A stretch of 64,000 nucleotides of DNA from Chrysopilus asiliformis (Eukaryota > Arthropoda > Insecta > Diptera > Rhagionidae). The notes under the pieces were generated by a model. The model saw only the letters and a list, made by a program, of their open reading frames with translations. It had not been told where the DNA came from and did no database searches. The stretch is taken from positions 74,477,597 to 74,541,596 of the forward strand of contig OZ035962.1 in assembly GCA_964034945.1 (NCBI GenBank). The letters are read 5' to 3'. Both the position numbers and the translations under genes were made by a program. Below, in pieces: positions 22,762 through 34,952 of the stretch (position 1 is its first letter; each line of letters opens with the position of its first letter).

Positions 22762-23333
22762 ACATAACGAAAGCTATAATTGCCAATCTGGCAATCATTG
22801 GAGACCCGTATGGTGATATTCGTATCAAAATTCGAACAGTTGTACCAAAATTCTACTTTGAAGTCAAACTTTCCAATAAGATTTTTTAAAATTTATTCCA
22901 ATCGGATTTTGATGTATGGAAGTTTTATGTAGAATCATATCCTAAATAACTTTTGTTCTTGGACTTTTTTAATAAGATGCACCGTTTTTGAGATATTCAC
23001 AAAAACCGTTTTCGTTCGTATGGGGGGTACCCCCTCTAATGGTCCATTTTTGCCCATTAACGAACTTAGCCTCGCTAAAAGAATCTGCGCAAAATTTCAA
23101 GTCTCTAGCTCAATCCGTGCGCCCGCAATCCGCGCCACAGACAGACAGACAGACGGACAGACGGACAGACGGACGGACGGACGGACAGACGGACGGACAT
23201 GGAAAATTCAACTTTTTTCATCATTCTAAACACACTGGTGTAATTCATTTTTATGTGTGATGACGGGATCTTGGCGTTACAAACGGTAAGGCAAAGTTAA
23301 TATACCCTTTGGTTTCACCATACGGGTATAAAA
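22762..23333 (-). mobile_element. DINE-1/mini-me-like element
   Basis: Complete in reverse: 'aacataacgaaagctataat', hairpin 'attgccaatctggcaat', CACTATACGGGT-type subterminal repeats, (GGAC/AGAC)n core at 23,139-23,198, and the 5' terminus as 'tttcaccatacgggtata'. Confidence 0.93.
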
Positions 23334-23739
23334 AGCCCGTAAAGATATCTCAAACGTAAGGATACATATTCGAAGACTAAAAAATATATAAAAGCGTGAG
23401 TGGCGAAAGACAGATGTCTTCGCGGATTTTCTTACTAATCCAATAGAAAATGACTAACAGGGAGATAACAAATAAAATAATTTAAAAAATAATAAAAACT
23501 TTTTTTTTTTGAATAAATGGAAAAAAAATTTGGGCACTGTGTATCAGAAAAAAAGCTAGATAAAGGCATGACAAATAAAATAAAATAAATATTGATCTCC
23601 AAAATTTATTTTGGGCGCTGTGTAGAAACTTACGATTTTTTCGCGGATCTTCATGTTAACGACACTAGTCAAGACAAAAAGACAATGACTTTTTTAGATA
23701 ACAAAATGAAATCATTAAGTCATTTCGTATTTGATTAGT
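23334..23739. other. AT-rich spacer with 'gtgtatcag' repeat
   Basis: 'tttgggcactgtgtatcaga' (23,529) is related to the hairpin element at 37,374-37,480. No gene. Confidence 0.45.
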
Positions 23740-24308
23740 ATGACTAAAAATCCAAAATGAAAAAGATAATCATATTATCCTAACAAGACCTTCCATTATT
23801 CTCACAGACTTCCTAATGTCAGAATCGTATTCACCGAAATGAGATATTTCCTGGAAAATTTGAGTAAAAACGATAATCACATTATCCTTACAGGACATCC
23901 CGTTATCTTTACGGACTTTTTGACTCCAAAATCAGATTGAGCGACCCCAAAAGCAAAGATGCGACTTTTTCCGGAAAATTTGATGATCATGATATCCCTA
24001 CAAGAACTTCCATTATCCTTACAGATTTTTTAATGCCAGAATCTGATTCGGCGATACCAAAAACCCCTAGATGAGATTTTTTCCGAAAATTTTGAGGAAA
24101 AGGATAATGACGTAATCCTTACAGAACCTTCCGTTATGCTCACAGACTTCCTAATGTCAGAATCGGATTGAGATTTTTTCCGGAAAATTTGAAGTGAAGG
24201 ATGATCACCCTATCCTTACAGGACCTTGCGTTATCCTTGCAGACTTTTTAATGTCAGAACCCGATTCAGCGACGCGAAAAACTCCCAGAAGAGATTTTTT
24301 CCGGTAAA
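23740..24308 (-). repeat. tandem 'ggataatcac...ttccggaaaa' repeat, about 5 units
   Basis: About five degenerate units of roughly 115 bp, each with 'ttatccttacaggacctt', 'agactttttaatgtcagaat' and 'attttttccggaaaatttga'. The next unit is interrupted by the Helitron at 24,309 and resumes at 27,377. Confidence 0.8.
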
Positions 24309-25645
24309 TCTTTATATATAAAAATGAATCGTGGTCCGTTTGACTATCCATAACTCGGCTGAATATAATCCGATTTGCATGGGGTTTTTTTTGTTGGATT
24401 CGTATTGCAACATATAAAAACACAACGGAGCCGAAAATTGGAAATTTCTACCGGAAAAGTTGGAAAATCTTGGAAAACCGAAATTGCATACTTTCAGGGG
24501 AGCGGTTTTCTGGTTTGCACTTTCAGTAATTCCAAATCAAAAATCTCGAATCTTTTTTCGTTTTGTTGGAAAAGTCGAGAAAAATGCTGGGGAAAAGCGG
24601 GAATATCGGAAAAATTGAAATTTGCATATTGTATGGGATTATGGTATGAAAGGAGAAAATATTGTATTTGGAATTGAAAAACGGAAAATTTTGTACCTCA
24701 CAATAATTTTATCACCAACAGATGGCGTTACGCTCTCAGACTCGCGTTTGACAACTGAGAAATATATTCGCTCTTTCCTCATTGATGATCGTTGCGAAGC
24801 GGTTGTTTATCGATATAGTGCGCAAATTATCGCTGTTTTTCCCACTTTTAAATCGTCGAAAGTATTTTATTTTGTGTACAACGAAGTGAATCAAGGAATT
24901 TACTCAGTGACCACATGAACGTAAATGGATTGGTGTTGAATTTTGTGCTTTTTTCCAGAACATAGTGATTTCCAAAAGTGAAGTTAGCGGCACATCGAAT
25001 CTGGACTTGCAACAACACAAATTTCCTTTATTCATCCACTGCTTTTGTGCGATTTGATAATTTAAATTATTCATTTTATAGAGAACGAATTTAAATAATG
25101 TATTTTGTCACCGACCAATTAATTCGTTTATTTAAAAAAATCTATTTGTATGGGAGAGGGAGGTAGGAGTGGTCCAACTGGATAGATAAGTTGTATAAAA
25201 TCATATTCTAAACACATTTCGTCATTATAAACTTTTCGATACGATGCACCGTTTTCGAGAAAATAAAGAAAAAGTATTCAATTGGTATCGGGGAGGGGAA
25301 AGAGGTAGTCTAACTGAATTTTGATGTATAGATAAGTTATGTAGAATCATATTCAAAAAACATTTTAGCCTTATAAATTTGTCAATGCCATTCACCGTTT
25401 TCGAGAAAATTGCGAAAAAAGTTTCATTTATATGGAGAAGGGAATGGTCCGATTTTGCCAGTTCAAGAACTTAGCATTGCCATTTACGAGAAACGCAACT
25501 GAAAATATTTCAAATCTCTAGCTCAATCCTTCCGAAAGTTATGATATTCACGGATATATAGACGGACATACGACAGAGCGACAGACGGGCAGACAGACGG
25601 TCAGACATGCCAAAATTAAAATCTTTTGTGATTCCAAACACCCTG

Positions 25646-26515
25646 CACCCAGAGAAAAATATACTAAAATCAAAAAGAAATGCTCTAGATTTTAGTAATT
25701 TGTTGTTTGCGTACGAGCTAAACAAGTTCATACTAAAAATAAAAACCACATTCTTTTTAATTCTAGTGATAGCCCTTTTAAAATCTAGTGTTTATTTCCT
25801 TAAATTTAAAAGACGAGATTTTTAATTCTAAAAGATTTACACTAATTTTAAAAGAAAACCTTTTTGAATTTAAAAAGCTTTACTGAGGGAAAAAATCACA
25901 TTTATAGCGGGGCGCTACAACATTTATAGTAATCTGCCATTATCTTTTTAAAAAAAAATATATAATCTTCATTTTTCATGGTTGTATAGTAATAGTAGAT
26001 TTTTACCAATTTCCCAGTAGCATTTTTTACTTTTTACAGTTATTTATAAATTATAAATATTTTCTTACGTATTAATTTAAATGTTGAAAAACTCCTGCTC
26101 ATACCGCGATTCGAACCCGAGATCCCTAGGTTTGAATCCACTCGCCAACGCATACGGCCACCGAAGTAAATTAACGAAGCGAGTCTAAACATGAATGGTT
26201 TCTATCTCGCTTGAAAGAATGATTTTAAATTTTGAAAGTAACTTGTTTAAATTTAAAAAGGTCATTTTTGAATCAAAAAGAAAGATTTTAAATTTAAACA
26301 TTTTGGTTTTTTAATTCTAGTAAGGGCAATTTTAAATTTAAACATTTTGGGGTTTTTAAATCTAAAAACAAGCTTTTTAATTTAAAATCATGAGTTACTA
26401 AATAATAAAGTTTTCTGCTGATTCTATGATATTTCTTTTTAAATCAAACAAGTAACTAGATTTTTAGATCTAGGGTGGAAATTGTTTAATTTTAAAATAT
26501 TCATTTCTCTCAGTG
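25646..26515. mobile_element. CAC-ended MITE with 2-bp duplication and tRNA-like core
   Basis: Ends CACCCAGAGAAAAATATAC and, in complement, CACTGAGAGAAATGAATAT. TG is duplicated at 25,644-25,645 and 26,516-26,517; the DINE-like family consensus gives the uninterrupted site. The interior is rich in 'tttaaatttaaa' runs and carries a minus-strand tRNA-like segment (26,100-26,175). Confidence 0.75.
26100..26175 (-). other. tRNA-like Pol III core inside MITE
   Basis: On the minus strand a B box GGTTCGAATCGC (26,106-26,117) lies about 30 bp from an A-box-like TTGGCGAGTGG (26,138-26,149). No complete cloverleaf with paired acceptor stem is evident, so this is not called a tRNA gene. Confidence 0.6.
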
Positions 26516-27376
26516 TGGTGTAGTTCATTTTTGTGTTCAGCGATTGGTTTGATACGTTACAACTATATCTAATATACTTCAATATGATTCTCATATCGTT
26601 TGGAGGTCCCCAATCTGGAGTGCAGGAACAAACTTATTGGGGTGTGAAAGTGTTTTTTTTTATTTGTGAGATAGAGTAATATTTTTTTTTGATTTGTGAG
26701 ATGGAGTAACGTATAAACTCAAGAACTACTGCACCAACATAGACTATGTATTATGACTACGGTTTATAGTTAGGTGTGGTCACCGTATCGGCTCCCCTTT
26801 CACCCACTCGCCTGTTATCTTTTGAACCACTGAAGGGATTTGAATACGGTTTTCAGTGTTGGGCAGGTCAATCATAAAAAAAAATTTTTAACCACTCAAA
26901 CTACTCCGCTCTACATCCTGATATCCCCCTCTCCTGATATCTAGCGAGCCCCCTCTCCTGATATCTAGCGAGCCCCCTCTCCTGATATCTACTAAACTAC
27001 AGAACGGATTTTTATACGATTTTTAGTGTTGGATAGGTTATCTGTCATAGTAAATTTTCGACCAATCCCCTCCTCAGCCATCTCTGAAACTATTTTATGA
27101 ATGGTCAACATATGTTATAACATAAATGCAAAAATCTTAAGTATTAGGCGATAAGGGAATTCGCTCTATTCCCTTTCTCCCAAGCAGATGGAAAAAATAT
27201 TTGCAATTTTCTTGAAAACAGTACGTCAAACCAAAAAAAAATTATGAAAAAAAAGTTATTTGAAATATAATTACTGCATAATTTTTCTATACATCAAAAT
27301 ACTTTTGAAAAAAAAGGATTTTTACATATTCAAAAATCTATTACTACCCGGGCAACGCCGGGTTCTTTCAAGCTAG

Positions 27377-27440
27377 TTTAAGATAAAGCATAATCACGTT
27401 GTCCTTTCAGGACCTTCCATCATCCTCACAGAGTAATTTT
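27377..27440 (-). repeat. remainder of interrupted repeat unit
   Basis: 'gcataatcacgttgtccttt' and 'aggaccttccatcatcctca' continue the tandem unit broken at 24,308. Confidence 0.7.
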
Positions 27441-27722
27441 GTGCAATGTAAAAATTATCTAGATAATTTGACTTTATGTAATTTCTATTAAATTTTCACC
27501 ATATTTTATCTTATCTAGATAAACATTCCGGGCATTTATCTTTATTTTATCTAGATAAAAAAACATAACAAAAGCTATAATTGCCAATCTGGCAATTATT
27601 GAAAACCCGTATGGTGATATTCGTATCAAAATTCGAACAGTTGTACCAAAATTCCACTTTGAGTCAAACTTTCCAATAAGATTTTTTAAAATTTTTTCCA
27701 ATCAGATTTTGATGTATGGGAG

Positions 27723-29542
27723 TGTTACGGATTAGGGTAATTATTATAAATAATTAGGGATTCGCTATATAGCTTACTCGAATGCACTTTGAATTGCATA
27801 TCGTAGTTGGCTACGAGTATTCAGAGTAGTGGCAGTTGGCCGCTGTGAAAAATCAGGATTGGAAAAGTGAATGGTTTTGTAATTAAATATAGTAATGGAG
27901 TTAGTTTATATTTATTGTTGTGCTTTAGGGATGAACCGGGAAAGGTAGTATTGAGTGTTTAAGTTTACTTTCCGTCCGTCGGATTGTTGTGACTCCGGGA
28001 AAGATGACGAATCAGGGGAGGTGAACGTTTGTCGTTCGCTTGGGCGTGTGTCGCTCGTCGGCGTGTGTCACTGACTACCCTGTTTGTCGGCGTGTGTCGC
28101 TGACTATCCTGTCATCTGAGGTCCAGAAGGAAGAGACACGTTCGTCGTGTCCTTTTTGGTCTGTCCGAGGTAGAGGGCGGGTAGCTGTAAGCTCTCACTA
28201 AGTCTTATAGACTTACGTGTTGTTTTTGTTTGTTTACGGGAGTGAACCGGACCGGCGCACGACATCGGAAACTACATCTATACCCTATAATGTAACACGC
28301 AAAGAAAAACTTAGGTGAAAATAGCCAAAATCCTGGTATAGTTTACCCAAGATCTTGGTTGAATTACAGCCTACCAAGATTTTTGGTGTTTCACCCAAAA
28401 TTCTTTGGTATAAAATGAGATTTGGCAAAATAACCAAGGGTTTTGTAATTTAACCCATAAAACAAATCTCTCTTGTTGATATGGAATCTCTTTCTGTTTC
28501 TTGCTTAGTGTGTGTTCATAGAATTTAATATATGCAACTAATGAGCGGAAATTGTTTTAGTGTGATAACTTTAAAAATTAAGAGATGCTTGTTTGTTTCT
28601 GATAGTTTCTATATTGAATATTCGTATGGAGGAAATGTTTTATGACGGCCAATATGATGCGAAATGAAAATAATTTATTTTGAATGATTTTTCTTACAAA
28701 AACTTCGAACGAATGAATTCTCTCGGCGAACGTTGTTGTGTTACCTCGAAAAAATACTATTCCCGTTTAGTATTTTTCGAAAATGGGAAAAAATTATCGA
28801 AATCTGAAAAAAATGGGCATAAAAAATATTTCAAAAAAGCATTTCAACTAATGTCTAAACTAAGAAATGCTTTCCCAAAACTGATTTTTTGCATCAGTTT
28901 TATGAAAAATTATTGGAATCGCTTTAAAATCGAGTTTTTAGAACTGGCGAATCGACTAACAAAATCGTCGCCATTTTTTCGTCATGCACAAGTGTGGCGC
29001 AGTTCTACTAGTAGTCTAATTACCTGCTGCAGGCATCCAAAAATTAACAGCAGGGAATTGGATGCACAACGGTAATTGATTTTAATATCATTTGTTCATA
29101 CATTTTCGATTTTGGCTTTGACTGTTAAATTGATGTCATTGATCATTAATTCGATGTACAAATTTTTACCCCATTTGGTATCTGCATTTAATACCCAAAA
29201 AAATAATCATTTTTCGCGTAATTTACCTAAGGCACTGTTCACTATAACCCTGGCCTTGGGTAAATTTTGGGAAATATTTTGCACAAAATCTTGGGTGATT
29301 CTACCAATATTTTTTTGCTATTTTACCAAATTTTTTACGCTGGTATTTCAACCAATTTTTTCGATAATTTAACCAAAAAAAATTAGATAACCAAAATTTC
29401 ATACAAAACTCATTTACCAAAGACGCCTTGGGTAATATCCCTATGTATATTTTTTTCCGTGAATATAACAAATAAACCGATTTCTAAATGATTTAGTATT
29501 GTTATGTTTTATTCATCGCGCCTAGTTTTTGTCATCCTAACA
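27723..29542. mobile_element. solo LTR (split by MITE)
   Basis: Begins TGTTACGG, ends CCTAACA and is flanked by GGAG at 27,719-27,722 and 29,543-29,546, inside a DINE-like copy whose consensus has a single GGAG. TG...CA ends with a 4-bp duplication and no internal region indicate an LTR-LTR recombination product. Excluding the MITE it is about 650 bp, with AATAAA near 29,470 and a tandem 'gtcggcgtgtgtcgctgac' block at 28,035-28,110. Confidence 0.8.
28296..29461. mobile_element. CAC-ended MITE, 1.17 kb, in solo LTR
   Basis: Ends CACGCAAAGAAAAAC and, in complement, CACGGAAAAAAATATAC, flanked by AA at 28,294-28,295 and 29,462-29,463 (weak evidence in AT-rich sequence). 'acccaa' / 'ttgggt' motifs recur near both ends. 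Includes the dispersed core at 28,695-28,770. The short open frame at 28,680-29,075 has no known domain. Confidence 0.65.
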
Positions 29543-29940
29543 GGAGTTTTATGTAGAATCATATCCTAAATAACTTTTGTTCTTGCACTTTTTTGATAAG
29601 ATGCACCGTTTTTGAGATATTCGCAAAAAAACGTTTTCGTTCGTATGGGGGTACCCCCCCTAATGGTCCATTTTTGGCCATGAACGAACTTAGCCTCGCA
29701 TTTTACGAAAAACGGATCTGCGCAAAATTTCAAATCTGTAGCTCAATCCGTGCGCCCGCAATCCGCGCCACAGGTAAACGGACGGACAGACAGACAGACG
29801 GACGGACGGACATGCAAAAATTAATCATTTTTATCATTCTAAACACACTGGTGTAATTCATTTTTGTCTGTAATGACGGGATCTTGGCGTTACAAACGGT
29901 AAGGCAAATATACCCTTTGGTTTCACCATACAGGTATAAT

Positions 29941-31088
29941 AATTATCTGTCCGCTACACTGCCGACAAGTAAAAAAAAAAACTGCTTTTTTCGGAAATTT
30001 TTTTTAAATGTAACTTTAGGTAAGCTTAAGATTTCGTATTCAAACATTGACGTATCTTTTTACAATAAAATCACCTAGAAGTTTTATAATCTATATATAC
30101 GGAACTAAAATCCATTTAACACATTTCAATTGTAAGGACTAAGATATCCTTCTTACAAGTCAGTTCAACTCAACTTAGCTTAATATACATACCAATGAAC
30201 ACAAAAAATAGTTTTTTTTTGTTAACGTAAGTACATTATTTTTCACTGATGGATTCTTTTATAAAAATCTCGATGCAACGTGATACGTTTTTATAAAATC
30301 ACCTGGTTCTTATTTCTTATTCTCAGGGATTTAAACCAAACAAAATCTTCAATATTGAATTTCAACCTAAAGGTAAAATTCTTGCATTGACAAACTGCTC
30401 TCAATATCCAACTATTTTGCATATCAATGCATAAAACTTTTCTAAAACTCCTTCTACCATTCAATACTCTATTTACCCCGTTTGGGGATTCGGAGATGAT
30501 TTACTAAGAGCATGGGAATCAAAAAAGTAAAAAAGAAATGTGGAAAAAAGCCAAACAAAATTTAATTTGCTAAGCCCTTTGGCACATTTGAATTTGAAAG
30601 TGTGTTGTAAGTTCTATAAAGTTTCTCCTTATTGTATTTTCCTAAAAAAATAAGGAAAAATTGTGAAGTGAAACTAATAATGAAATTGATTGAGTTATTC
30701 AGAATAGAGTTACGGGTTGTGTTATAGATATCTAATTTCCTAGTATTGAGGAAAATTTTATTATAAAAGCATATTTCTAACTTAAATTTGATCACACTAT
30801 CATTCATTTAATAAGAATAGTCACTGCTTCTAGAACGAAAAAGTAGAAAAATGTAAATTTCTGTCGATAAAATAATTTTTGCAATGTATTTATAGTTATA
30901 AAGGTATGAAAAACCAAAAAAAAGTCAGGATCCTGCAGATCTCGTTTTCCCAGTTTTGGAGGCCTTTGAAGATTTACCTCGAAAAAAAATCTTCGAACTC
31001 GAGTTTTCCATCATCAAAAAAAAGACCTAACAACTTTTAACAAGTTGCACCACTATTGAGAAACTTCAATTAACAGCGTGATAAATTG
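29941..31088. other. AT-rich region, no gene seen
   Basis: No supported coding region or repeat end. Confidence 0.5.
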
Positions 31089-31091
31089 TTA

Positions 31092-31474
31092 AGCCTAGTA
31101 CGCAGTTCGAGTAAAATGAAATTTCCTATACAAATTTAACGCTGAGCTTAAATTTAACCTCAGAAATTTTACCAAGCGGTACGCAGTTCGCTGGTAAAAT
31201 GTTGTGAAAAACTCATGTTGCACTAGATGGCGTAGAAAGTCTCCACTTGATTTTACCAGCATTTTAACTGTTCGGTACATTAAATTCGAGGTAAAAATTT
31301 GACAGATGAAAATAATAGAGGTTCTGTTTCCAGTTTTCTTAACGAGTGTGGTTTTTTAATTAAAAAAAATGGAAGAATATTTGATTTCTCCACAAACAGT
31401 TTTTACTTCGGTTTTAATGTGCCAATTTGGAGACCGCGTTAAAATTTCATTTTACTCGAACTGCGTACTAGGCT
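31092..31474. mobile_element. 383-bp MITE with TTA duplication
   Basis: Long inverted ends (AGCCTAGTACGCAGTTCGAG and 'taaaatgaaattt') with TTA at 31,089-31,091 and 31,475-31,477. A second inner 'gtacgcagttcg' occurs near 31,181. Duplication size suggests PIF/Harbinger. Confidence 0.85.
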
Positions 31475-32451
31475 TTATATCCAAAAAGTTTAATAAAAAC
31501 CGACCTATTCATTAAAAATGTATCAACAAAATAGGATTGGGTAACCACGAGTCGGACTACGGTCAATATCTACGCGCAGACGCGCACTGCAAAGTTAAGC
31601 CCAGTGATGCTATATCGAGGGGAATTCCCCTTTTTGCGGGGAATTTGACTATAAAAATTGTTAATAGGGGAAAAGGGGAAAACGCTTCAAAACGAGGGGA
31701 AACGATTTACAACGAGGGGAAAATCTTCGCCTTTCAACTAAATCCGAAAAAATTTTAAAAAATTACGGAAAAGTAGAAGTACAAATAATTAAAAACAATT
31801 ACAATCCAATTCCAAACTTAGGCAAAGGTAAAGAGTGAAGGAAATGCTCTTATTTTTGCATTTGCCACTTTATAATGATCTTATTGCAATTGTAAAGTAC
31901 ACACCAATCTTTTAAACAAAAACATTTTAAAATGGCTTTGGAACTTACGTTTAACCAATCTTTCAGTGTACTATTTAACCGCTTTGAAAAAAGCAGATTA
32001 AAAAGTAGGTACCATTTCTCATCTTATTCAAAGTAATTACTTTAAACTACTTTAAAAGACTTTGATGGAAAGTAGTTTCCATGAAAGTTCATTGACACAT
32101 ATTTTTTGTTCGTTTTTCGGATTTCTTAAATATATTTTCAAAAGAAATATTTTAAATTGCAAATCAACAGAACTGCTTTGTTTAAAATATGTAAAAATCA
32201 AATTAAATCGGTAATTCCTTGTTCATCTTTAAAATTTGGCTTAATGTACTAATTTCGACTAATATTCACAAGAAGAATGCATGGACCAGTGGCAAAGTGC
32301 CCGGAGTACAAAAATCGAGTTCTAGTCGCGACTTGATTTCGTTTTTTGCATTTTTTGATATTTTTATATTTTTTTAATTCAAAATATGAAAATAATTTTT
32401 ATCGAATTTAAGGAGGACAGGATCATTTCAAGCTCAAAAGCAAAGGAACTA

Positions 32452-33249
32452 CAGTAATCCCCCACTTTACGGACGCTCGTTTTACGGAAATTCGAAGTTA
32501 CGGACATGACTAATATAGGAACAAATTCGCTATACGGATAAAAAAATTCGCTATTACGGACAAAAAAATTTTTTTTTGAATCAGAAAATAATCAAGAAAA
32601 AGTCCTCCATAATTATGTTGTATTTATTGTAAATGTACATACTTAATTTCTCCGAAATTTCTGACACATTTTGTGTATACACAAAAGAGAATTAAAAAAA
32701 GGCAATAAAAAACTGCAGTGCGGTGTATTTTTAAAAAATCTATTTGCTATTCTTAAGCGAGAACTCCAATTGGGCAGAGGCAGCAGCAGAAGCAGAATCT
32801 GCTTTCTGTCCCACAATGAAATTTGAATTCTGACGAAACTAGCAGAAACCTACGTAGAAACAGCAACGTTTTTTTTGTCCGCGGCATGATTTGTCCCATA
32901 ATATTTTGTTGGTTTTAACATATTCAATTTATTTATGCTCCATTTCAAGTAGTATAAATATTTTTTTTCTATAATTATATAGTTTTCTCATTATTCTAGT
33001 GGTTAAATAATTATTTTAATATATTATACTAATCTGTTTCGTATTACGGATTTTTTTGGTACGCATCTATCTATTTTTAATACCATCTTATACTAAAATA
33101 GGTTTCTTTTTACGGACATTTCTATTGATTGGAACACATCTATTTATTCCCAGTACAATCTCATACTAAAATAGGTTTCGTTTTACGGATTTTCGATATA
33201 CGGACAGTTTCCGTAGAACGCATCCCGTCCGTAAAGCGGGGGATTACTG
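32452..33249. mobile_element. pogo-like MITE in hAT element
   Basis: Inverted ends CAGTAATCCCCC(A/G)CTTTACGGACG with TA at 32,450-32,451 and 33,250-33,251. 'ttacgga' is repeated in both subterminal zones. Non-coding, 798 bp. Confidence 0.9.
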
Positions 33250-33498
33250 TACCTTGATTTATAAATTTGTGACTTGCTTTGATTATTATCCAATTGTGAA
33301 TCCCGGCTTCTTTTCATATCTTATTTGACGTTTGGTTGGAGACCCGTGACGTTGTTATCGGGCATACAATTAACGAGTATTTTGTTAAAGCTTTACAAAA
33401 TATAAAAATATTTCCTAATTTGTGCTTTATTCTCTTAAAAGACTTTAACATGAGTCCAGATAACAATAATTTTTGGTTTTAATAAATGAATTCTTTAA

Positions 33499-33741
33499 AA
33501 CCCTTTCAGACCTGAATTATTTTTAAAAAAAATTTGGTTGTGATAAAATTTGTGTTGATAAAGTGGGTAAATAAGAGTAAGAAAATATTGAAAAAAAAAT
33601 CCAAGATCTATTACTGTTTTCGATAGCTTGTAATGTGTACAAACGTTCGCAACCGGTCTCAAATACGAAATAATCTTATGAAATTGTTATATTTGGGAAA
33701 AACTTTAATGTGTACAAATGTAACCTCCGGGTCTGAAAGAG
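33499..33741. mobile_element. candidate TTAA MITE in hAT element
   Basis: 'CCCTTTCAGACC' near the left TTAA (33,495-33,498) and its near-complement 'GGTCTGAAAGAG' at the right TTAA (33,742-33,745). A 2-base offset on the left makes the boundary uncertain. Confidence 0.55.
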
Positions 33742-34285
33742 TTAAAATTCGTGGTTTTTTATGGGGAAAATGAGGGGAATTTCGTCATTTGGAAAGGGGA
33801 ATGTCACTAAAGGTACATAGCATCACTGGTTAAGCCTGTAGAATGACAATAAAAAACAAATTTGAGTTTTTGAAATCGTACTTATGATTGCAATCCGCTC
33901 TCCAACTATATTCCGTGGCAATGTAATCAACTCAAGCGAAACTTACACGCTGAAAATGATTTTAACAATACCGACAACTCCAGCTGGCATCGCTTTGTCG
34001 TCGCTATGTAATTCGCTCTTAAATAATAATTGTAGCAAAAATAGGGGAGAATTTGTGGGAAACTTGATACCCCCGTCTCCCCCGGGGATAAAGTCTCCCT
34101 TCGTAAAGAAAATCGGGAATAATTCAACAAAATAGTCTTTCATAATTTATAACAATCCAAAAGGAATACATCATTTTCAAGGAACATAATTTTTTTTCTC
34201 TAAAAAGCCAGTAAATACAAACAAAAAGTTATAATTATGCTTCGCAAAAAAAAAGAAAATACAGGAAACCCACGACATACTTTAA

Positions 34286-34507
34286 CACGTTGACTGCCGA
34301 ACCAATTTTGCAAAAATGTAAAGGAAATGCCAATACATGTATGAATGTATGTATTATGTAGAATGTAAACATGTAGATGGTAGATGGTAGACCTGACTAT
34401 CGAAAATGATAGCCTTGGCCGCTCATAAATCTTAGTGCCAATTTTCACTATCAAAAATGATCAAAAATGTATATCTATCAAAAATGATAGCCATGGCAGT
34501 CAATGTG
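34286..34507. mobile_element. 222-bp piggyBac-type MITE
   Basis: Inverted ends CAC(G/A)TTGACTGCC with TTAA at 34,282-34,285 and 34,508-34,511. 'aaaatgat' is repeated on the right side. Confidence 0.85.
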
Positions 34508-34708
34508 TTAAGAACGCGACTAATAATTTGAGAAAATTTTTGTAAAACGCGGCAGCAGATAACGCGAAACATTCATTTTTCAATTTAGAACTTAACACAT
34601 TATTTGTGTGAGTTTTATCGTAAAAAGTTCCCATTCTTAACATTGTGTGTTGATATTTAGCGTGCGAGCTTAAGACCACTAAAATTTGTGGATTAGCACG
34701 TCTTTTAA

Positions 34709-34939
34709 CCCTCTAACCGGAATATTTCCGAAAAAAATTCACCAAAATATGACTTTCAACTTGCGACAGACCGTAACCAAGACAACGTACAGGGCTAAAT
34801 TTTTTCCAGCATGTAAAGCGATAACTTACAAAAGTCATTGTAACACGTTCCGGCGATTTCCGGCGATTAAAATGGTTACCCGTTATAAACAAGCGAATTC
34901 CCTGAAGCCCGCCTTTAGGCGGGCATTCCGGCTAGAGGG
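34709..34939. mobile_element. 231-bp piggyBac-type MITE
   Basis: Ends CCCTCTAACCGGAATAT and complement CCCTCTAGCCGGAATGC, with TTAA at 34,705-34,708 and 34,940-34,943. The 'gcccgcctttaggcgggc' hairpin near 34,907 lies next to the right end. Confidence 0.88.
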
Positions 34940-34952
34940 TTAAAGGAATATA

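Larger units (their letters stand above)
25140..26585 (-). mobile_element. diverged DINE-1-like element, split by MITE
   Basis: Order and wording follow the family (accgttttcgagaaaat, gttcaagaacttagca, tctctagctcaatcc, a degenerate (GACA)n core at 25,560-25,610, ccaaacaccctg|tggtgtagttcattttt), but the identity is clearly lower. Outer limits are approximate. Confidence 0.6.
24309..27376 (+). mobile_element. non-autonomous Helitron, 3.07 kb
   Basis: Starts TCTTTATATATAAAAATG with the common Helitron sub-5' motif 'ataactcggctgaatataat'. It ends in the hairpin ACCCGGgcaacgCCGGGT (27,346-27,363), 'tctttcaag' and CTAG before host T. It interrupts a repeat unit: left 'ccggtaaa', right 'tttaagataaagcataatcac', which rejoin as a normal unit with no duplicated bases. 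No Rep/helicase frame; the interior holds a diverged DINE-like segment and a MITE. Confidence 0.9.
27560..29940 (-). mobile_element. DINE-1/mini-me-like element split by solo LTR
   Basis: The right part of the family (aacataacaaaagctataat, hairpin, subterminal CCCGTATGGTG) occupies 27,560-27,722. It resumes at 29,543 with 'ggagttttatgtagaatcat', the (GACA/GACG)n core at 29,777-29,812 and the 5' end near 29,940. Confidence 0.92.
31602..33828. mobile_element. non-autonomous hAT-type element, 2.2 kb
   Basis: Inverted ends CAGTGATGCTAT with a perfect 8-bp duplication GTTAAGCC (31,594-31,601 and 33,829-33,836), the hAT hallmark. 'aggggaa' motifs occur near both ends. No transposase frame; two smaller elements are nested in it. 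Confidence 0.92.

Noticed and set aside
26100..26175. Genuine tRNA genes at the A/B-box sites
   Set aside because: None of the segments (7.6, 26.1, 38.8, 39.7, 43.4, 60.5 kb) closes a full acceptor stem, and they sit inside SINEs or MITEs.
28680..29372. Open frames in the 28.3-29.5 kb MITE
   Set aside because: No domain, interior lies within a MITE, and related cores at 7.5 and 17.3 kb are not open in the same frame.
31540..31600. Possible 5S rRNA-derived segment ('aaagttaagcc')
   Set aside because: Only a short match; box order and remaining sequence do not fit 5S. The 'gttaagcc' is the hAT target duplication.
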